From: Actinomycetota bacterium
GTDB lineage: Bacteria > Actinomycetota > Thermoleophilia > UBA2241
Length of the DNA: 9,601 bases
NCBI GenBank assembly: GCA_026392265.1
Contig: JAPLCL010000353.1
Location: 1 to 9,601 of the forward strand
Reading direction: 5' to 3'
Below are positions 6,193 through 9,601 of this stretch, one piece after another. A program made the translations under genes and the position numbers. Numbering within the stretch: position 1 is the stretch's first letter; every line of letters begins with the position of its first letter. Under the pieces are notes generated by a model. The model searched no databases. It was not told the origin of the DNA and was given only the letters and a program-made list of their open reading frames with translations.

Positions 6193-8288
6193 GCTTTCTT
6201 CCTCTCAGGCTTGATGACGCCGAGCTGCGCCTGCCGGCGCGGCCGCTTCCCGACGTCGACTCGGCCGCGCCCAAAGGCGTCGAGCCTTCCCCAGCGGCCG
6301 GGGACGTCGAGGAGCTCGAGGCGGCCAATGCCCTGTGGCAGCGCCGGCTCGACGACCAGGTGCTCGCCGATCGGCTCGAGGCCGAGCATCGTGCGCAGCA
6401 GCAAGAGCGGCGCGCCGGTCGACCATGCCTGCGGGCTGCATGACGTGGGGTACTGCACCGGGTACTTGGTCAGCTCGCGCTCGTAGCCGCCGAACGCCTC
6501 CGGCAGGCGGCCCTCGAAGAACTCGGCGGCGTCGAGGATGCCCGCGGCGATGCGCGCCGCCTCTTCCTTGAAGCCGTAGCGCCGCAGACCCCAGGCGATG
6601 AACGAGTTGTCGTACGGCCAGATGGTGCCGACGTGGTAGCCGATCGGGTTGTAGCGGCCCTGGCCGTCGGCGAGCGTACGCACGCCCCAGCCCGAGTACA
6701 TGGCCGGCGACATCAGATGCCGGGCCACCGCCTTGGCCTTCGACTTATCGACGATGCCGCTCCACAGCAGATGGCCGTTGTTCGACGCCAGCGCGTCGAC
6801 CTTGCTGCCGTCAGACTCGATGGCGATCGCATAGTACTCGCCGTCCTCGACCCAGAAGTCGCGGTTGAAGCGCCGCTTGAGGTCCGCGGCCTCCTTCTCG
6901 AGCCTCTCGGCGTAGGCCGAGTCCTTCCACACGAGGCGCGCGAGGCGCGCGCCGCGCACTTTGGCGTCGTAGGCGTAGCCTTGCAGCTCGCAGGTGGCGC
7001 GCGGGAAGCCCGGCAGGCGCCCGTCGCGGTAGGAGATCGAATCCCACGAGTCCTTCCAGCACTGGTTCTCGAGGCCCGTCTTCTCGTTGCGTCGCTGATA
7101 GGCGATGTAGCCGTTGCCCTGCAGGTCGGCGTAGTCGTCGATCCACGCGAGTGCGGCGCGCGCCTGCGGCTCGAGCGCCCGCACGAGCTTCGTGTCGCCG
7201 GTCCAGCGCTCGTACTCGTCGAGCAGCACCACGTAGAGCGGTGTGGCGTCGACCGAGCCGTAGTAGGGCGAGTGCGGCCGCTCCTCAAAAGCGGTCATCT
7301 CGCCGAAGCGCATCTCGTGGAGGATCCGGCCTGGGTCTTCGTCGCGGAAGTCGTCGTGGCGCGATCCTTGCCAGAGGCCGAGGGCCACCAGCGTCGTGCG
7401 CGCCAGCTCCGAGGCGAACGGCAGCGCCTGCAGGCTGGTGAAGATGCTGTCCCGCCCGAACATCGTCATGAACCAGGGCAGCCCGGCGGCCGGCAGGTAG
7501 TGACCGGGCAGCGAGAGCGGCGAGAACCGCAGCGCCGCCAGGTCGACGAGGGAGCGATGGTAGGTCCGCTTGAGCGGGTCCCAGTCACAGTCGAGACTCG
7601 GCGCGTCGTCGAGCCACTTCTCGAGACTGAGCTCCATGTTGGGGCGGGCCTTCTTCGCGTGCCGCTCGTACTTGAGCGATCCGCTGGTCACGCCCTTCAC
7701 GTCCCGTCCGATCGCCACATGCAGGTCGGTCGACCACTGCTCGTGGGGCTCCACGTGGACGACAAAGGTGAGGCCGCCCTCGTCCACCGCGCACGCCTCC
7801 GTCGCCGAGACCCAGGTCTCGCGCACATACGTCTCGCGGCGATAGCCGAGCACCAGCCGCCCGCCGTCAACACGCGTGAAGTACTCGCCCTTCTTCTTGA
7901 GATCGTCCTTGACCTCGAAGAGGTCGGCAAAGTCGCAGGCGGCTTCGATGCGCACCTCGAGGTCGACCGGCTTGTCGTCGTGATTGAGGATCGTCAGTTC
8001 CTCGTGAAAGCCGCCACCGACGGCGCGCTGACGAATGACCGACAGCTTGGCGTCGATGTACACGGTCCCCGTCCCGGGCACCAGGAAGAAGCGCGTCTCG
8101 AAGTACTGCAGGTCGTCCACCGACAGCGGGTTGAGCCGCTGCCCGTCGATCGTCAGGACCCAGCGCGAGAGGAACCTGGTGTCGAACGAGAACAGCCCGG
8201 TCGGGTCGGTCAGCGAGGCCTCGATGTCGCCGCTGTCGTCACTGACCACGAAGGTGTTGCCCTCGAGGATCTTGACGGCGCCGCTCAT
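6189..8288 (-). CDS. Glycogen-debranching-type amylo-alpha-1,6-glucosidase family protein
   Basis: A 699-residue protein. Its N-terminal beta-sandwich domain matches the type found in a subset of glycogen debranching enzymes (about 5-210; EGNTFVVSDDSGDI at 9-22, GLFSFDTRFLSRW at 31-43). An (alpha/alpha)6-barrel glucosidase domain follows (about 250-640), with LPWFMTMFGRDSIFTSLQAL (270-289), YYGSVDATPLYVVLL (342-356), CWKDSWDSI (410-418), NNGHLLWSGI (503-512) and IGYHVGTIWPYDNSFIAWGL (549-568). By analogy it removes glucose from alpha-1,6 branch points or hydrolyses a related glucoside. Several relatives have no proven substrate, so activity is inferred. No signal peptide is evident. The C-terminal 20 residues are basic. 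The start at 8288 gives a 4-nt ATGA overlap with the SCP-2 gene and an N-terminus that fits the family. The frame stays open upstream to 8540 but that part is not conserved-looking. Confidence 0.9.
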   Translation of the reverse strand: MSGAVKILEGNTFVVSDDSGDIEASLTDPTGLFSFDTRFLSRWVLTIDGQRLNPLSVDDLQYFETRFFLVPGTGTVYIDAKLSVIRQRAVGGGFHEELTILNHDDKPVDLEVRIEAACDFADLFEVKDDLKKKGEYFTRVDGGRLVLGYRRETYVRETWVSATEACAVDEGGLTFVVHVEPHEQWSTDLHVAIGRDVKGVTSGSLKYERHAKKARPNMELSLEKWLDDAPSLDCDWDPLKRTYHRSLVDLAALRFSPLSLPGHYLPAAGLPWFMTMFGRDSIFTSLQALPFASELARTTLVALGLWQGSRHDDFRDEDPGRILHEMRFGEMTAFEERPHSPYYGSVDATPLYVVLLDEYERWTGDTKLVRALEPQARAALAWIDDYADLQGNGYIAYQRRNEKTGLENQCWKDSWDSISYRDGRLPGFPRATCELQGYAYDAKVRGARLARLVWKDSAYAERLEKEAADLKRRFNRDFWVEDGEYYAIAIESDGSKVDALASNNGHLLWSGIVDKSKAKAVARHLMSPAMYSGWGVRTLADGQGRYNPIGYHVGTIWPYDNSFIAWGLRRYGFKEEAARIAAGILDAAEFFEGRLPEAFGGYERELTKYPVQYPTSCSPQAWSTGAPLLLLRTMLGLEPIGEHLVVEPALPQGIGRLELLDVPGRWGRLDAFGRGRVDVGKRPRRQAQLGVIKPERKKA

Positions 8289-8659
8289 GACAGCCGCTCC
8301 GCGTAGCCCGCTGTGGGCAGACCGACAGCGCCCGGCGAGCCGGGGAACAGCCGCTGCAGCGCGGTCAGCAGGACGACCTTGCCCTGCGCGTCGAGCGCAC
8401 CACGCAGAAGAGCAGCCATGGCGTTCGCCTTGCCGCTCAAGACCGCGTCGAACGTGGCGACGTCGCCCGTGACCACGCAGTCGGGTGCGCCGCCCTTGCG
8501 TCCGACGGTCACGACGCCCTTCGCGATGGTCAGGTACCACTCGTCGACACGATCGCCATCCCTGACGTCAAAACGCACGACGCCGTTGAATGCCGTGATC
8601 GGTCGCTCGCGAGAGCGCTCCGCGAGTGCCTCAAGCAGGCTCTCATCCAGCTCTGTCAT
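8285..8659 (-). CDS. SCP-2 sterol-transfer domain protein
   Basis: A 124-residue single-domain protein. The pattern GVVRFDVRDGD (26-36), then EWYLTIAKGVVTVGRKGGAPDC split across 40-61, then TGDVATFDAVLSGKANAMAAL (64-84) and LDAQGKVVLLTALQRLFPG (89-107), is that of the sterol carrier protein 2 fold: a beta-sheet with a hydrophobic tunnel that binds lipids or fatty acyl-CoA. There are no transmembrane segments and no fused dehydrogenase or thiolase domain. Bacterial stand-alone SCP-2 proteins are mostly of unknown ligand. I chose the ATG at 8659, not the one at 8668, because AAGGAG (8669-8674) is 9 nt from 8659 but directly abuts 8668. It begins 15 nt after the SDR stop and ends in an ATGA overlap with the debranching-type gene. 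Its role in a sugar operon is unclear. Confidence 0.85.
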   Translation of the reverse strand: MTELDESLLEALAERSRERPITAFNGVVRFDVRDGDRVDEWYLTIAKGVVTVGRKGGAPDCVVTGDVATFDAVLSGKANAMAALLRGALDAQGKVVLLTALQRLFPGSPGAVGLPTAGYAERLS

Positions 8660-8668
8660 TGTTTCCAT

Positions 8669-8674
8669 CTCCTT
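8669..8674 (-). promoter_or_regulatory. Shine-Dalgarno site of the SCP-2 gene
   Basis: AAGGAG on the minus strand. Its distance of 9 nt to the ATG at 8659 is usual. The in-frame ATG at 8668 follows with no spacer and cannot be served by it, which decides the start. Confidence 0.75.
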
Positions 8675-9442
8675 CTACAGTCCCTTGTTCCAGCGGGACA
8701 TGCCGCCGTCGATGTAGTAGGTGCTGCCGGTGACGTACCCAGCCTCGTCCGAGGCGAGAAACACAGCCACGGAAGCCACTTCGTCGGGCTCGCCGAGCCG
8801 TCCGGCGGGGATCACGGCTTGCAGCGCGTGCAGCAGCTCGCCGTCGCCGAGGGTGCGCTTGTTGATCGGCGTGGCGATCGCTCCCGGGGCGATGTCGTTG
8901 ACGGTGATGCCGTGCGGCGCCAGCTCCTGACAGACGGTGCGCGTGAACATGCGCATGCCGCCCTTGGACGTCGTGTAGGTCGCGTAGTTGAGAAAGGCGA
9001 CGTCCTCGTGGATCGACGACACGTTGATGATGCGCCCCCCGCCGCCGGCGGCGATCATGAGCTTCGCGGCCGCCTGCGCGGCGAAGAACGCGCCCTTCAG
9101 ATTGACCCCGAGGACCAGGTCGAAGTGCTGTTCGCTGACGTCGACGAACGGCTCGCGGATCTCGACGCCGGCGTTGTTCACGAGGATGTCGAGGCGGCCG
9201 AGGGCGGCGTGCGCGTCGCGCACCAAGCCCTCGGCCTCCGCGGCCACGCCGACGTTCGCCCCTAGCGCGACCGACCTCCTGCCCATCTGCTCGATCTGCG
9301 CCGCGACGGAGCGTCCCTCTTCCTCTTCACTGTGGTAGTGCACGGCCACGTCGGCGCCCTCGCGCGCGAAGCGCAGGGCGATAGCCTCGCCGATACCGCT
9401 CGAGCTGCCGGTCACTAGTGCAGCTTTGCCTTCAAGTCTCAT
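8675..9442 (-). CDS. SDR family oxidoreductase, glucose 1-dehydrogenase-like
   Basis: A 255-residue classical short-chain dehydrogenase/reductase. The nucleotide-binding motif is TGSSSGIG (11-18), the structural motif NNAG (89-92), and the catalytic set Asn114, Ser143, Tyr156 and Lys160 (YTTSK). PGAIATPIN (186-194) and the C-terminal YVTGSTYYIDGGM (236-248) complete the fold. The sequence VSSIHEDVAF after strand 5 and PGAIATPIN match the pattern I recall for Bacillus glucose 1-dehydrogenase (SSVHEKIPW, PGAINTPIN), so oxidation of glucose to gluconolactone is the best guess. SDR substrate calls from sequence are often wrong. The neighbouring gluconolactonase-type gene supports it. AAGGTGG upstream of the ATG at 9442 is the ribosome site. 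The gene starts 21 nt after the upstream stop. Confidence 0.9.
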   Translation of the reverse strand: MRLEGKAALVTGSSSGIGEAIALRFAREGADVAVHYHSEEEEGRSVAAQIEQMGRRSVALGANVGVAAEAEGLVRDAHAALGRLDILVNNAGVEIREPFVDVSEQHFDLVLGVNLKGAFFAAQAAAKLMIAAGGGGRIINVSSIHEDVAFLNYATYTTSKGGMRMFTRTVCQELAPHGITVNDIAPGAIATPINKRTLGDGELLHALQAVIPAGRLGEPDEVASVAVFLASDEAGYVTGSTYYIDGGMSRWNKGL

Positions 9443-9463
9443 TGCTGTTCCACCTTTCTGAAC

Positions 9464-9601
9464 TCATCCGGCGAACGTGTCGGTCGGCAGCCCGGCCACG
9501 CCGACATCAAGGCACAGCAGCGCCCCGGACAGCGGCTGCTGGGCCACCTCAGCGTCGCTCAGCCCGTCACGGCGCGTCGTCACGTACAGGTCGCGCAACT
9601 C
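9464..9601 (-). CDS. SMP-30/gluconolactonase-type protein, C-terminal end (cut by window edge)
   Basis: The last 45 residues of a gene entering from the right. They read LRDLYVTTRRDGLSDAEVAQ, then QPLSGALLCLDVG, then VAGLPTDTFAG and a TGA stop at 9464-9466. The pattern LYVTTxRxGLS, PLxGALxxxDVGVxGLPxxxFAG is the usual end of SMP-30/gluconolactonase/LRE-like beta-propeller proteins, which hydrolyse sugar lactones such as gluconolactone. The metal-binding catalytic residues lie outside the window. It stands 21 nt upstream of the glucose dehydrogenase-like gene, which would make the substrate of a gluconolactonase. The frame is too short for certainty, but the tail pattern is distinctive. Confidence 0.75.
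   Translation of the reverse strand, partial: ELRDLYVTTRRDGLSDAEVAQQPLSGALLCLDVGVAGLPTDTFAG

Larger units (their letters stand above)
1..9601 (-). other. Probable single long operon
   Basis: Nine successive ORFs share the minus strand. Gaps in order of transcription are 21, 15, -4, -4, -4, -4, 41 and 17 nt. I see no terminator hairpin with a T run and no convincing -35/-10 pair in the gaps. The 41-nt gap at 2479-2519 holds only the polyphosphate kinase ribosome site and a weak 4-bp stem (GCTC/GAGC). The promoter should lie to the right of the window, and both ends of the operon are outside it. Internal promoters inside coding regions cannot be excluded. Confidence 0.7.

Noticed and set aside
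6633..8306. Long plus-strand ORF opposite the debranching-type gene (557 codons)
   Set aside because: Antisense shadow of a gene with clear family motifs; no domain and no ribosome site that fits.
8289..8540. Upstream extension of the debranching-type gene (84 more residues)
   Set aside because: It lies inside the SCP-2 gene in another frame and is Arg/Gly-rich with no domain. The start at 8288 gives an ATGA overlap and a family-like N-terminus.

Overview
The window is GC-rich bacterial DNA with no RNA genes, mobile elements or CRISPR array that I can see. All convincing genes lie on the minus strand. Strong Shine-Dalgarno sites, tight packing, and the pairing of a GH15 hydrolase with a debranching-type enzyme and a PPK2 suggest a high-GC bacterium, possibly an actinobacterial lineage. 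I cannot fix the taxon from this sequence alone.

In order of transcription (right to left), the layout is: the C-terminal end of an SMP-30/gluconolactonase-type protein (9464-9601, cut by the window); an SDR resembling glucose 1-dehydrogenase (8675-9442); a small SCP-2 sterol-carrier domain protein (8285-8659); a glycogen-debranching-type glucosidase (6189-8288); a GH15 glucoamylase/trehalase-type hydrolase (4288-6192); a 28-codon ORF (4205-4291); an FAD/NAD(P)H CoA-disulfide-reductase-type oxidoreductase fused to a rhodanese domain (2520-4208); a class-III-like polyphosphate kinase 2 (1474-2478); and the N-terminal 485 residues of a P-type cation ATPase (1-1456, cut by the window). The largest gap between genes is 41 nt. 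Four successive junctions are 4-nt ATGA overlaps. This looks like one long operon whose promoter lies to the right of the window. No stretch over 300 bases lacks a gene.

The right half reads as a sugar module: two glucan or disaccharide hydrolases could release glucose, the SDR could oxidise it to gluconolactone, and the SMP-30 protein could open the lactone. The left half adds thiol/sulfane-sulfur redox, polyphosphate-based nucleotide rephosphorylation, and ion transport. Together they suggest a reserve-mobilisation or stress-survival operon, which is inference. The points most worth a second look are the P-type ATPase with an unusual M4 ion-site motif (PTALP instead of PEGLP) and INSDKTGT phosphorylation loop, the tiny ORF coupled by ATGA on both sides, and the acidic/lysine-rich tail of the polyphosphate kinase. 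I found no clear sign of a wholly new system.
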